The notes: generated by a model not told the origin, from the sequence alone. A stretch of 5,817 nt of DNA from Thermodesulfovibrionales bacterium (GCA_022865525.1 JALHSV010000472.1:1-5817); one strand, 5' to 3'; counted from the first letter of the stretch, positions 1 through 5,670 are shown. A program made the numbers and translations.

Positions 1-21
1 GAGACTGGAGACCGGAGATTT
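1..21. repeat. Heptanucleotide tandem repeat inside lpxK, running to the window edge
   Basis: On the plus strand bases 1-7 and 8-14 read GAGACTG and GAGACCG, and bases 15-18 (GAGA) start a third, diverged unit. The array reaches base 1, so it may continue outside the window. On the coding strand it gives the residues LRSPV in a stretch between RYKAG and the expected DDG motif, where LpxK families vary. With two units plus a partial one the call is modest alone, but similar 7-bp arrays occur in waaA and lpxB. Confidence 0.5.
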
Positions 22-386
22 GTGATTGCAAAGATTCCCGCCTTGTATCTGTTCTTTCCTTTGACTATCGGAACACCAGGTAATGTCTCGGCCATGAGCA
101 TCGCTTCATCCCCTGCCTGATATACATCAATCATCGGGCCATCCCCTCTGCTCACAAAACAGGGGCCCTCAGCCTTTCCCTTATAGCCTCTCGTGAGGAT
201 GCACGGTTGAAACCCCATCGTTACAGCCTTCCTGGCTAAGGCCATGGCCGCAGGTGTTTTTCCGGTGCCACCAAGCGTTATGTTCCCGATACTGATAACC
301 TTATTGGGCAGTATTTCCCGGATCTTTGTACCATGCCACTTGTGGATCGAATAACCTGCATAATAGAGAAGCTCAAGCGGTGTCAT
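1..386 (-). CDS. lpxK: Tetraacyldisaccharide 4'-kinase LpxK (N-terminal part, cut by window edge)
   Basis: LpxK uses ATP to phosphorylate the 4' position of the tetraacyl-disaccharide 1-phosphate, giving lipid IVA at the inner face of the cytoplasmic membrane. The first 128 codons are visible. The P-loop is clear: VISIGN at about residues 30-35, then GGTGKTP at 39-45 (Walker A). It is followed by the family blocks TRGYKG (65-70), QAGDEAMLMA (90-99) and RYKAG (113-117). The DDGxQ motif expected next lies beyond the left edge. ATG at 386 is chosen because MTPLELLYYAG matches the usual short N-terminus; no strong Shine-Dalgarno precedes it. The start lies inside the last codons of the DUF2062 gene (14-nt overlap), so coupled translation is likely. 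After RYKAGIFA the protein reads ITNLRSPV, encoded by heptanucleotide repeats, where most homologues go straight towards the DDG segment. Identification is secure; the gene is partial only because the window ends. Confidence 0.95.
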   Translation of the reverse strand, partial: MTPLELLYYAGYSIHKWHGTKIREILPNKVISIGNITLGGTGKTPAAMALARKAVTMGFQPCILTRGYKGKAEGPCFVSRGDGPMIDVYQAGDEAMLMAETLPGVPIVKGKNRYKAGIFAITNLRSPV

Positions 387-804
387 TTTGCTTTATATAG
401 AAAAACCCTTTAACCAGAAGGTAGGATAAACCCGATCCAACAATCCCAAGGATGAGGCCGCCGACAATGATCGGCAGTAAATAATGGCCGAGAAGATAGC
501 TTAATTCATGCGAGAATTTGATCTCGAGGAACTTTCCGTTCAGAATCACACTTCCCACCTCGGCGCTGATAAAAAGCTGGAACGGTAACGTTAAGGGGTT
601 TGATATCTGTGTGCCGAGCAGTACGATCAGTGTATTAACCCTTAAGAGTGATGCCAGTGCGATTGCCATTATGGTATGAGTACCGAACAGCGGAATAAAA
701 GCGACAAAAATACCCACAGCAACGCCAAGAGCTATCTCATGCGGCGACAGCCCTTTCTTGCTGAGTCTGACTATATAATCCTTCAGTTTCCTGAAATATT
801 TCAT
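373..804 (-). CDS. DUF2062 family small membrane protein
   Basis: This is a 143-residue integral membrane protein of the DUF2062 family, whose biochemical role is not established. Family features are visible in order: a basic N-terminus (MKYFRKLKDYIVRLSKKG), the segment SPHEIALGVAVGIFVAFIPLFGTH (about residues 20-43), a hydrophobic helix ending in LLRVN (53-57), then GTQISNPLTLPFQ (64-76), which carries the typical NPLT signature. A final hydrophobic stretch covers about 107-134. Three or four membrane segments are likely. Its ATG overlaps the waaA stop as ATGA, and its 3' end overlaps the lpxK start by 14 nt, so all three genes are probably translated together. Position between Kdo transferase and lipid A kinase genes suggests an envelope-related role, but nothing in the sequence shows a catalytic site. 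Family assignment is firm; function is unknown. Confidence 0.88.
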   Translation of the reverse strand: MKYFRKLKDYIVRLSKKGLSPHEIALGVAVGIFVAFIPLFGTHTIMAIALASLLRVNTLIVLLGTQISNPLTLPFQLFISAEVGSVILNGKFLEIKFSHELSYLLGHYLLPIIVGGLILGIVGSGLSYLLVKGFFYIKQNDTA

Positions 805-2066
805 AATGACACGTTTCTATATTGTTCAATAATCTTCATTGCCCTTTCAACAGCACCTGAATTCTTTTGGTATATCTTTTGGGCCTTTATGCCGATTTCT
901 TTTGCCTTTTCAGGAGATAGAAGCAGCTCTCTCAATGTATGGGAAAGCCCTTCCTCATTCACATGCATCGCCGCCCCTTCCTTATAGAAATCCTGAATCA
1001 CCGGGAAATTCTCCATGTGGGGACCGCATATTATAGGGGTACCCCAGTATGCCGGCTCAAGGGGATTCTGGCCTCCGTGCCCTCTAAAGCTTTTTCCGAT
1101 GATTGCAATTGTGGATATGCCATAAACTGCCGCCAGTTCACCGACACTGTCAAGAAGAATGATTGTACCATGTATTGCGTCCGTTTTCTGACCTCCGGGA
1201 AGTTCCGAGCGTTTCAGGAATTGTATCCCTTTCGATCTGAGCATATTTTCAACGCGTACAAACCTCTCAGGATGTCTCGGTGCAATAATGAGATTGAGGT
1301 CAGGAAAATCTTTCTTGAGATCAGTATACACCGATGCCATCAGTTCATCTTCCCCTTCATGGGTGCTGCCTGCGACAATAACCGGGCTGCTTATAAACGA
1401 AGCCCACCGGGGAATATGTGTAGATGGATTTGCATCAAACTTAAAACTGCCCACTATATGTATTTTCCTGCTGTCGACTTCAAGACTTCTCAATCGTTCG
1501 GCATATTCCTCATTCTGCATTCCAAAGGAATCCACAGAGGAAAGAACTTTCCTCATGAAGAAAGATATCTTTTTATATCCGTGAAATGATTTTTTGGAGA
1601 TTCTTCCATTGAGCAGGATAACCGGAATGCCGTTTTCCTTGAACACCCTGAGCAAATTAGGCCATAACTCTGTCTCGATGATGATGAGAAGCTCGGGTTT
1701 CATCTTTCTCACAACTGATTTCAGGATAAAGGGGATATCGAATGGGAGATAAAAAATATCTGTCCCTGCCGGCGATTTTTCCATTGCAACCTTCTGACCG
1801 GTATCAGTTATGGTTGACAGGATTATGCCCTGAGCAGGATATTCTGTTTTCAATCTGCCGAGGAGCGGTAAGGCAGCCATCACCTCACCGACCGATACGG
1901 CATGAACCCAGATGCGGGATGAAGGACGAAGAATAAAGGACGGATCAAAGAATCCACATTTTTCTCTGAGCCATCTCCTTCGAATCTCCCTCGGCCTTTT
2001 AAAATACTCAAAAGGCAGGATACAAATCAGGGCAACGATGTATAGAAGACTATAAATAAAGTACAT
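801..2066 (-). CDS. waaA: 3-deoxy-D-manno-octulosonic acid (Kdo) transferase WaaA/KdtA
   Basis: WaaA transfers Kdo from CMP-Kdo onto lipid IVA at the inner membrane, starting the LPS inner core. The 421 residues match the usual length of about 420-430. A hydrophobic N-terminal anchor (about residues 2-19) is followed by basic residues. The GT30 N-terminal domain carries HAVSVGE (55-61), with E61 at the position of the catalytic base known for this family, then TDTG (87-90), ETELWPN (131-137) and LLNGRIS (151-157). The C-terminal domain has GSFKFD (206-211), AGSTHEGE (232-239), APRHPER (262-268), LLDSVGEL (304-311) and GGQNPLEP (331-338). ATG at 2066 is the only sensible start, since an in-frame TGA lies two codons upstream; the Shine-Dalgarno is weak. 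Residues 43-51 (SFILRPSSR) are encoded by degenerate 7-bp repeats. A 300-nt gap separates it from lpxB, so it may have its own promoter. Whether it adds one, two or more Kdo residues cannot be read from sequence. Confidence 0.97.
   Translation of the reverse strand: MYFIYSLLYIVALICILPFEYFKRPREIRRRWLREKCGFFDPSFILRPSSRIWVHAVSVGEVMAALPLLGRLKTEYPAQGIILSTITDTGQKVAMEKSPAGTDIFYLPFDIPFILKSVVRKMKPELLIIIETELWPNLLRVFKENGIPVILLNGRISKKSFHGYKKISFFMRKVLSSVDSFGMQNEEYAERLRSLEVDSRKIHIVGSFKFDANPSTHIPRWASFISSPVIVAGSTHEGEDELMASVYTDLKKDFPDLNLIIAPRHPERFVRVENMLRSKGIQFLKRSELPGGQKTDAIHGTIILLDSVGELAAVYGISTIAIIGKSFRGHGGQNPLEPAYWGTPIICGPHMENFPVIQDFYKEGAAMHVNEEGLSHTLRELLLSPEKAKEIGIKAQKIYQKNSGAVERAMKIIEQYRNVSL
1913..1940. 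repeat. Degenerate heptanucleotide tandem array inside waaA
   Basis: On the coding strand four consecutive 7-bp units read TCCTTTA, TTCTTCG, TCCTTCA and TCCCGCA, a degenerate array of consensus TCCTTCA with 6, 5, 7 and 5 matches out of 7. It encodes SFILRPSSR (residues 43-51), between the membrane anchor and the conserved RIWVHAVSVGE core, a linker that varies in length among WaaA proteins. Because 7 is not a multiple of 3, the units are read in successive frames. The degeneracy suggests an old array, or chance; similar arrays in lpxB and lpxK favour a real repeat. Confidence 0.5.
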
Positions 2067-2105
2067 GATTCAGTGTCCGTTCAGAGCGAATTCTGTTCCA
2101 ATGGT

Positions 2106-2194
2106 TGTCATTCCCGCTTGTCGGGAATCCTTCTGATTTCCCCGTAATAAAGGGGATTGTTTCGAAGAAAGATTCCGGCCAAGCCGGAATGACA
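2106..2194. repeat. 89-bp REP/MITE-like palindromic element (CG-rich stem type)
   Basis: Two 29-nt arms (2106-2134 and 2166-2194) are inverted copies matching at 25 of 29 positions, with outer ends TGTCA and TGACA. Each arm is itself a hairpin: the left has stem ATTCCCG/CGGGAAT (2110-2116 with 2122-2128) around loop CTTGT; the right has stem ATTCCGGC/GCCGGAAT around a 3-nt loop. One difference between the arms is a compensatory pair (C-G against G-C), and another closes an extra pair in the right arm. The centre holds a third small hairpin, TCCCC/GGGGA (2139-2143 with 2152-2156). It has no coding capacity and no clear target duplication. Similar ATTCCCG...CGGGAAT palindromes are dispersed repeats in many bacteria; copy number here cannot be seen. 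Confidence 0.8.
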
Positions 2195-2270
2195 GATTCT
2201 ATACATCATATTTTACAGATAGAATTTCCATAGTTACATTACTGTTGAAAAAAAGCTTAACTTCCTGATT

Positions 2271-2345
2271 TGTCATGCTGAACTTGTTTCAGCATCTCCC
2301 AACAGGTGATTGAACATAAGACCCTGAAATAAATTCGGGGTGACA
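2271..2345. repeat. 75-bp REP/MITE-like palindromic element (TGCTGAA stem type)
   Basis: Two 27-nt arms (2271-2297 and 2319-2345) form an inverted repeat with 20 of 27 matches, again bounded by TGTCA and TGACA. The left arm folds as ATGCTGAA/TTCAGCAT around loop CTTGT. The right arm folds with the same geometry and has two compensatory pair changes plus one mismatch. The symmetry continues weakly outside as GATT...AAATC. The right end lies 21 nt beyond the lpxB stop codon, so the element may be transcribed and could protect or attenuate the lpxB transcript; this is inference. No gene is inside it. Confidence 0.75.
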
Positions 2346-2366
2346 AAATCTTTTAGCAGCCCAACC

Positions 2367-3596
2367 TTACCTTCTGCCGGCCATCTCCATCACGATCTCT
2401 GCAACCCTCTCTGATGGTTTTTTGTCAGCAAACTGCCCTTTAATCATCCTGAATGCCGTGATCATGTTTTCTCTATGCCGTTTATCAAACGTGATCTTTT
2501 TCAATTCTTTTACGATCTCAACAGGATTGGCGCTTTCCTGGAGGAGTTCCCGGACAACCTCTTCACCGGAAAGGATATTGACGAGTGATATATACTTTAC
2601 TTTGACGATTCTTTTTCCAAGCTGATACGTCAGGGGAGAGAGTTTATACATAACGACCATCGGTACCTCAAGCAGTGCTGTCTGAAGGGTGGCCGTACCG
2701 GAGGCAACGACAGCCATGTCGGATGCAGCAAGCACCCTTACCGATTCACCCTTCTTGATGACTACATCTTCTCTTCGGAGATGTTCAAGATAGGGTTTAT
2801 ATTTCTCCTCATCTGTGTTGGGGGCAAGCGGAATGCAGAACTGATAGTGCCCGGCTGATGCTATCTCAGGATCACGCTTGAATTGTCGTATCATATCAAC
2901 AAGCAAAGGAAAGTGTCTGTTCAGTTCACTTGGCCTGCTGCCGGGGAGAATAGATAAAAGAGGTTGCTGGGGATTAAGACCAAGGATATTCTTAAAGTGT
3001 GCCTTAAGTTCAGGATTTATCGTGATATTTGGTAATCCGAAAGAAGTCTTATCGCTGACTGTTGACTGTTGACCACCGAATGCCGACTTTAATACTTCCT
3101 CTATCTCCTCAAGAACGGGATGGCCTACAAATTCACATTCCACACCAACATCCGTATATATCTTCTCCTCGAATGGCAGAATAACCGTCATTCTGTCCAC
3201 CAGGCCGGCAATCTTTCTTATCCTGCCTTTGCGCCACGCCCACACTTGCGGACTGACATAATAGAGGATTTTGACGCCAAGGGGTTTTGCCATCGCAGCA
3301 ACTTTCAGATTGAAATCAGGATAATCAATTGGGATAAGAACCTGAGGCCTGAATTTTCTTAATGCTTCACGGGCATTTTTCAATGCGGTTTTGATTTTGC
3401 TCAGCGAGGACACCGCCTCAAGGAGTCCAAAGGCATCGGATATATGAGCGATGAGTTCCACCCCTGCCTCCCGCATCCTGCTTCCTCCCATACCAATAAT
3501 ATGGACATCCGGCCATTTTTTCTTTAATGCTCTTGCGAGGAGCGAGCCGTACAATTCACCGGAGCTCTCACCTGCGAGAATCATAACGGTAATCAT
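2367..3596 (-). CDS. lpxB: Lipid A disaccharide synthase LpxB
   Basis: LpxB (glycosyltransferase family 19) condenses UDP-2,3-diacylglucosamine with 2,3-diacylglucosamine 1-phosphate (lipid X) to form the lipid A disaccharide, as a peripheral protein at the cytoplasmic membrane. Motifs in order: AGESSGELYG (8-17), IDYPDFNLK (90-98, with D94 matching the essential Asp98 of E. coli), YYVSPQVWAWRKGR (112-125), FVGHP (156-160), LPGSRPSEL (217-225, with the conserved Arg at 221), SGTATLQTAL (299-308) and the C-terminal VPMVVMYKLSPLTY (311-324). At 409 residues it exceeds the usual 380 or so, because residues about 171-197 form an insertion in the interdomain region, part of it encoded by heptad repeats. 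Q305 replaces the Glu found in E. coli. ATG at 3596 is supported by an in-frame TAA two codons upstream; no good Shine-Dalgarno is seen, and a 7-bp hairpin sits just before the start. It lies 49 nt after the aminotransferase gene, probably in the same operon. Confidence 0.97.
   Translation of the reverse strand: MITVMILAGESSGELYGSLLARALKKKWPDVHIIGMGGSRMREAGVELIAHISDAFGLLEAVSSLSKIKTALKNAREALRKFRPQVLIPIDYPDFNLKVAAMAKPLGVKILYYVSPQVWAWRKGRIRKIAGLVDRMTVILPFEEKIYTDVGVECEFVGHPVLEEIEEVLKSAFGGQQSTVSDKTSFGLPNITINPELKAHFKNILGLNPQQPLLSILPGSRPSELNRHFPLLVDMIRQFKRDPEIASAGHYQFCIPLAPNTDEEKYKPYLEHLRREDVVIKKGESVRVLAASDMAVVASGTATLQTALLEVPMVVMYKLSPLTYQLGKRIVKVKYISLVNILSGEEVVRELLQESANPVEIVKELKKITFDKRHRENMITAFRMIKGQFADKKPSERVAEIVMEMAGRR
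3054..3074. repeat. Three-unit heptanucleotide tandem array inside lpxB
   Basis: The plus strand reads GCTGACT, GTTGACT, GTTGACC: three adjacent 7-bp units each differing from GTTGACT by at most one base. On the coding strand the unit is AGTCAAC, giving GQQSTVS (residues 175-181). Three units make 21 bp, exactly seven codons, so the frame is kept. The array lies in the insertion that makes this LpxB longer than usual, between FVGHP and LPGSR. Confidence 0.75.
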
Positions 3597-3598
3597 TG

Positions 3599-3619
3599 AT
3601 TATTGCCCGAAACAATAAT
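3599..3619 (-). promoter_or_regulatory. Perfect 7-bp hairpin just before the lpxB start
   Basis: ATTATTG and CAATAAT pair perfectly around a 7-nt loop (TTTCGGG on the coding strand), ending two bases before the lpxB ATG. It covers the place where a Shine-Dalgarno would sit, and none is evident. The stem is AT-rich and thus weak, so a regulatory role is speculative. Confidence 0.3.
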
Positions 3620-3645
3620 GAGGCGGGGATACTATCATAGTTCAA

Positions 3646-4737
3646 TCAGACAATGTTCTTGATTATTCCGGCGATCTTCTCTATTGCAGACTCTTCAAGC
3701 TCCGGAAACATCGGCAAAGAGAGCACTTCCCGGGCTGCTTTCTCTGCTACGGGAAAGTCTCCCTTACGGTATCCTAAGAATTTCATTGCCTCCTGCAGAT
3801 GTAATGGAACAGGATAGTAAACTACTGAAGATATCCCGTTTTCTTTTAATGTCTGCCGTATCCTGTCTCTCTTCCGGCTTGTGATCGTGTACTGATGATA
3901 AACGTGATAGGCACCTTCCTTTTCAACAGGGCACTGTACCGTATTACGCAGGAGGGTGTTATACAAATGAGCTTTCCGCCTTCTCTGCTTGTTATAGTCA
4001 TCGATATACTTGAATTTTACGAGCAGAATCCCTGCCTGTAGCTCGTCCAGCCTGCTGTTATAACCGACCCTTTTGTGCCGGTAAGAACCTCTTGCGCCAT
4101 GGTTCCTCAGTTCCCGTATCAAAGCCGATAACCGGGGGTTATTTATTGTTATCATGCCGCCGTCACCATATCCGCCGAGGTTTTTGCTGGGATAAAAACT
4201 GAAACAACCTGCATCGCCGATACTTCCGACTGTCCGGCTGTTTAACCTGGCACCAAAGGCCTGTGCGCAATCTTCGATCACTTTCAGCCTGTGCTTTTTC
4301 GCTATCCTCAGAATCTTGTTCATATCACAGGGATGCCCGAAGAGATGTACGGGCAAAATCGCCTTTGTCCTTGACGTAACATGCGCAGGTATCTGTTCCG
4401 GATCGATATTCAGCGTATCGGGTTGGACATCGACAAAAACCGGTGTGGCGCCCGTGTAAAGGATGGCCTCTGCTGTGGCAAAGAACGTAAAAGGGGTTGT
4501 GATGACTTCATCTCCTTCACCAATTCCCAGGGCATCAATGGCAAGATGGAGGGCATCTGTCCCTGATGCAACGCCTATCGCCTCTCTCAATCCATGAAAC
4601 TCAGCCACCTTTTTTTCAAATGCAGATACTTTGGGGCCGAGTACGTAATGACTACTCTCAAGAATTTCGGTCAGAATATGAATTATCTCACCTTTGATTT
4701 CCTGAAATTGTCTCTTTAAATCAACCATTGGAACCAT
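3646..4737 (-). CDS. DegT/DnrJ/EryC1-family PLP sugar aminotransferase, GnnB-like
   Basis: This 363-residue protein has the full signature of fold-type I sugar-nucleotide aminotransferases, which transfer an amino group (usually from glutamate) to a keto-sugar bound to UDP or dTDP. Visible motifs: MVDLKRQ (4-10), GVASGTDAL (55-63, PLP phosphate site), GDEVITTPFTFFATAEA (75-91), EDCAQAFGA (155-163, with D156 at the position contacting the PLP ring nitrogen), SFYPSKNLGGYGDGG (180-194, with K185 as the Schiff-base lysine), GYNSRLDELQAGIL (225-238) and YYPVPLH (308-314). ATG at 4737 follows AAAGGA with a 6-nt spacer, and that Shine-Dalgarno overlaps the stop of the upstream dehydrogenase gene, so the two are coupled. 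Next to a Gfo/Idh/MocA dehydrogenase and directly before lpxB, the best guess is GnnB, which makes UDP-GlcNAc3N for amide-linked lipid A. A WbpE-like role (3-amino-uronate for O-antigen) is the main alternative. The family is certain, the substrate is not. Confidence 0.93.
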   Translation of the reverse strand: MVPMVDLKRQFQEIKGEIIHILTEILESSHYVLGPKVSAFEKKVAEFHGLREAIGVASGTDALHLAIDALGIGEGDEVITTPFTFFATAEAILYTGATPVFVDVQPDTLNIDPEQIPAHVTSRTKAILPVHLFGHPCDMNKILRIAKKHRLKVIEDCAQAFGARLNSRTVGSIGDAGCFSFYPSKNLGGYGDGGMITINNPRLSALIRELRNHGARGSYRHKRVGYNSRLDELQAGILLVKFKYIDDYNKQRRRKAHLYNTLLRNTVQCPVEKEGAYHVYHQYTITSRKRDRIRQTLKENGISSVVYYPVPLHLQEAMKFLGYRKGDFPVAEKAAREVLSLPMFPELEESAIEKIAGIIKNIV

Positions 4738-4747
4738 AGAATATCCT

Positions 4748-5659
4748 TTAAAGCTTGATTTTCTCAGTGATCTCCATGACCACCTTCAGCGCATTCCTTC
4801 CTTCGATAGCTGAAACCCGCGGTTTCTTTCGCTCCTGTACGCAGTGGATAAAATCCTTCAGCTCCTCTTTGAGGGGCTCCTTTTTCTCCGGTTTGATAAT
4901 ATCAAAGGATATACCTTTTTCATTCTTGAAATACCGCTTTATCTCCGAGTTCTGGTAATCGATCGTTATATAGGAATCTTCCTGGGATACCTTGAGCCTT
5001 CTCTGCTTTTCCGGGGACAGACGGCTGACCGTTGCGAGGGCAGTACAGCCATTTTCGAATTCAATCCAGGCCTTCGCGACATCAAGTTTATCGCTCAGCA
5101 CCTTAGCGCCCACTGCCCTTATCTCCTTTACCGGCTTATCGATCAGACTCAAAATGATATCAATATCATGGATCATGAGATCGAGAGTGACATCAACATC
5201 TGTTCCTCTCCCCAGAAAGGGTGACAGCCTTTCTGATTCAATAAAGACCGGCGCTTTAAAAAAATCTGTTGCTGCAAGAATAGCAGGATTATACCGTTCA
5301 AGATGTCCGACCTGAATAATACAGCCGGAATTCTCTGATTCCCGTATCAGGTGATCGGCCTCTTCAACAGTAACAGTTATCGGTTTCTCTATAAGGATAT
5401 CTTTGCCCGACTTCAGGCAATCGAGGGCTATGGGATAATGTGTTGTTGTAGGGGTGACAATACTCAGCACATCAACGTTATCGAGCATATCTCTGTAATC
5501 ATACATTGCCTTACAGTGGTACTTCCCCGCGATTGTTTCTGCCTTTTCCCTGTGAATATCTGCAACACCAATAAGCTCCGCCTCTTCTATTTCCGAATAT
5601 ATCCTCGCGTGGTGTTGTCCAAGATACCCGACACCAATAACACCTACCCTAACTACCAA
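4748..5659 (-). CDS. Gfo/Idh/MocA-family NAD(P)-dependent sugar dehydrogenase, GnnA-like
   Basis: The protein has an N-terminal Rossmann domain (VGVIGVGYLGQHHARIY from residue 5, with the GxGxxG glycines at 9, 11 and 14), the EKP motif at 91-93 with the family's catalytic lysine (K92), and the C-terminal segment DLMIHDIDI (160-168, with H164 and D165 in the active-site region). Members oxidise or reduce sugar hydroxyls with NAD(P). I chose TTG at 5659 because a near-perfect AGGAGG lies 5 nt upstream and the Rossmann strand follows at once, giving 303 residues. An in-frame TTG at 5683 would add eight residues (MRRIQEGD) that overlap this Shine-Dalgarno. Ten nt separate its stop from the aminotransferase start. 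Paired with that gene before lpxB, it fits GnnA, which oxidises the 3-hydroxyl of UDP-GlcNAc before transamination. WbpB-like oxidation of UDP-GlcNAcA is the alternative. The cofactor and substrate are inferred. Confidence 0.92.
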   Translation of the reverse strand: MVVRVGVIGVGYLGQHHARIYSEIEEAELIGVADIHREKAETIAGKYHCKAMYDYRDMLDNVDVLSIVTPTTTHYPIALDCLKSGKDILIEKPITVTVEEADHLIRESENSGCIIQVGHLERYNPAILAATDFFKAPVFIESERLSPFLGRGTDVDVTLDLMIHDIDIILSLIDKPVKEIRAVGAKVLSDKLDVAKAWIEFENGCTALATVSRLSPEKQRRLKVSQEDSYITIDYQNSEIKRYFKNEKGISFDIIKPEKKEPLKEELKDFIHCVQERKKPRVSAIEGRNALKVVMEITEKIKL

Positions 5660-5664
5660 ATCCC

Positions 5665-5670
5665 CCTCCT
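5665..5670 (-). promoter_or_regulatory. Strong Shine-Dalgarno (AGGAGG) deciding the dehydrogenase TTG start
   Basis: AGGAGG on the minus strand, followed by GGGAT and then TTG at 5659, gives a 5-nt spacing. It is the strongest ribosome binding site in the window, which fits compensation for a weak TTG start, and it rules against the longer start at 5683 because it lies inside that reading. Confidence 0.75.

Larger units (their letters stand above)
2067..2366. other. 300-bp gap between lpxB and waaA holding two palindromic elements
   Basis: No coding sequence is supported here. The gap contains two palindromic elements (2106-2194 and 2271-2345), listed separately, plus an AT-rich spacer at 2195-2270 with a run of seven T on the minus strand (2248-2254). 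The msbA gene often found in such lipid A clusters is not present. The waaA promoter, if there is one, should lie in this gap, but I see no box pair good enough to mark. Confidence 0.8.

Noticed and set aside
939..1589. Long plus-strand open frame of 216 codons
   Set aside because: It lies fully antisense to waaA, whose motifs are all intact, and its translation shows no recognisable family or supporting ribosome binding site.
2195..2270. Possible waaA promoter (TATGAT-like box on the minus strand) in the spacer between the two elements
   Set aside because: No acceptable -35 box lies at 16-18 nt spacing, and AT-rich spacers give such boxes by chance.
2248..2300. Possible Rho-independent terminator after lpxB: element hairpin followed by seven T on the minus strand
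   Set aside because: The T run is about 16 nt from the hairpin base, too far for a standard terminator, and the immediate AAGCTT stem is too short.
2106..2345. Repeats as a CRISPR array
   Set aside because: Only two elements with differing stems and no regular spacers; the arms are inverted rather than direct repeats.
4844..5224. Plus-strand open frame of 126 codons
   Set aside because: It is antisense to the Gfo/Idh/MocA gene, and the translation has no recognisable features.
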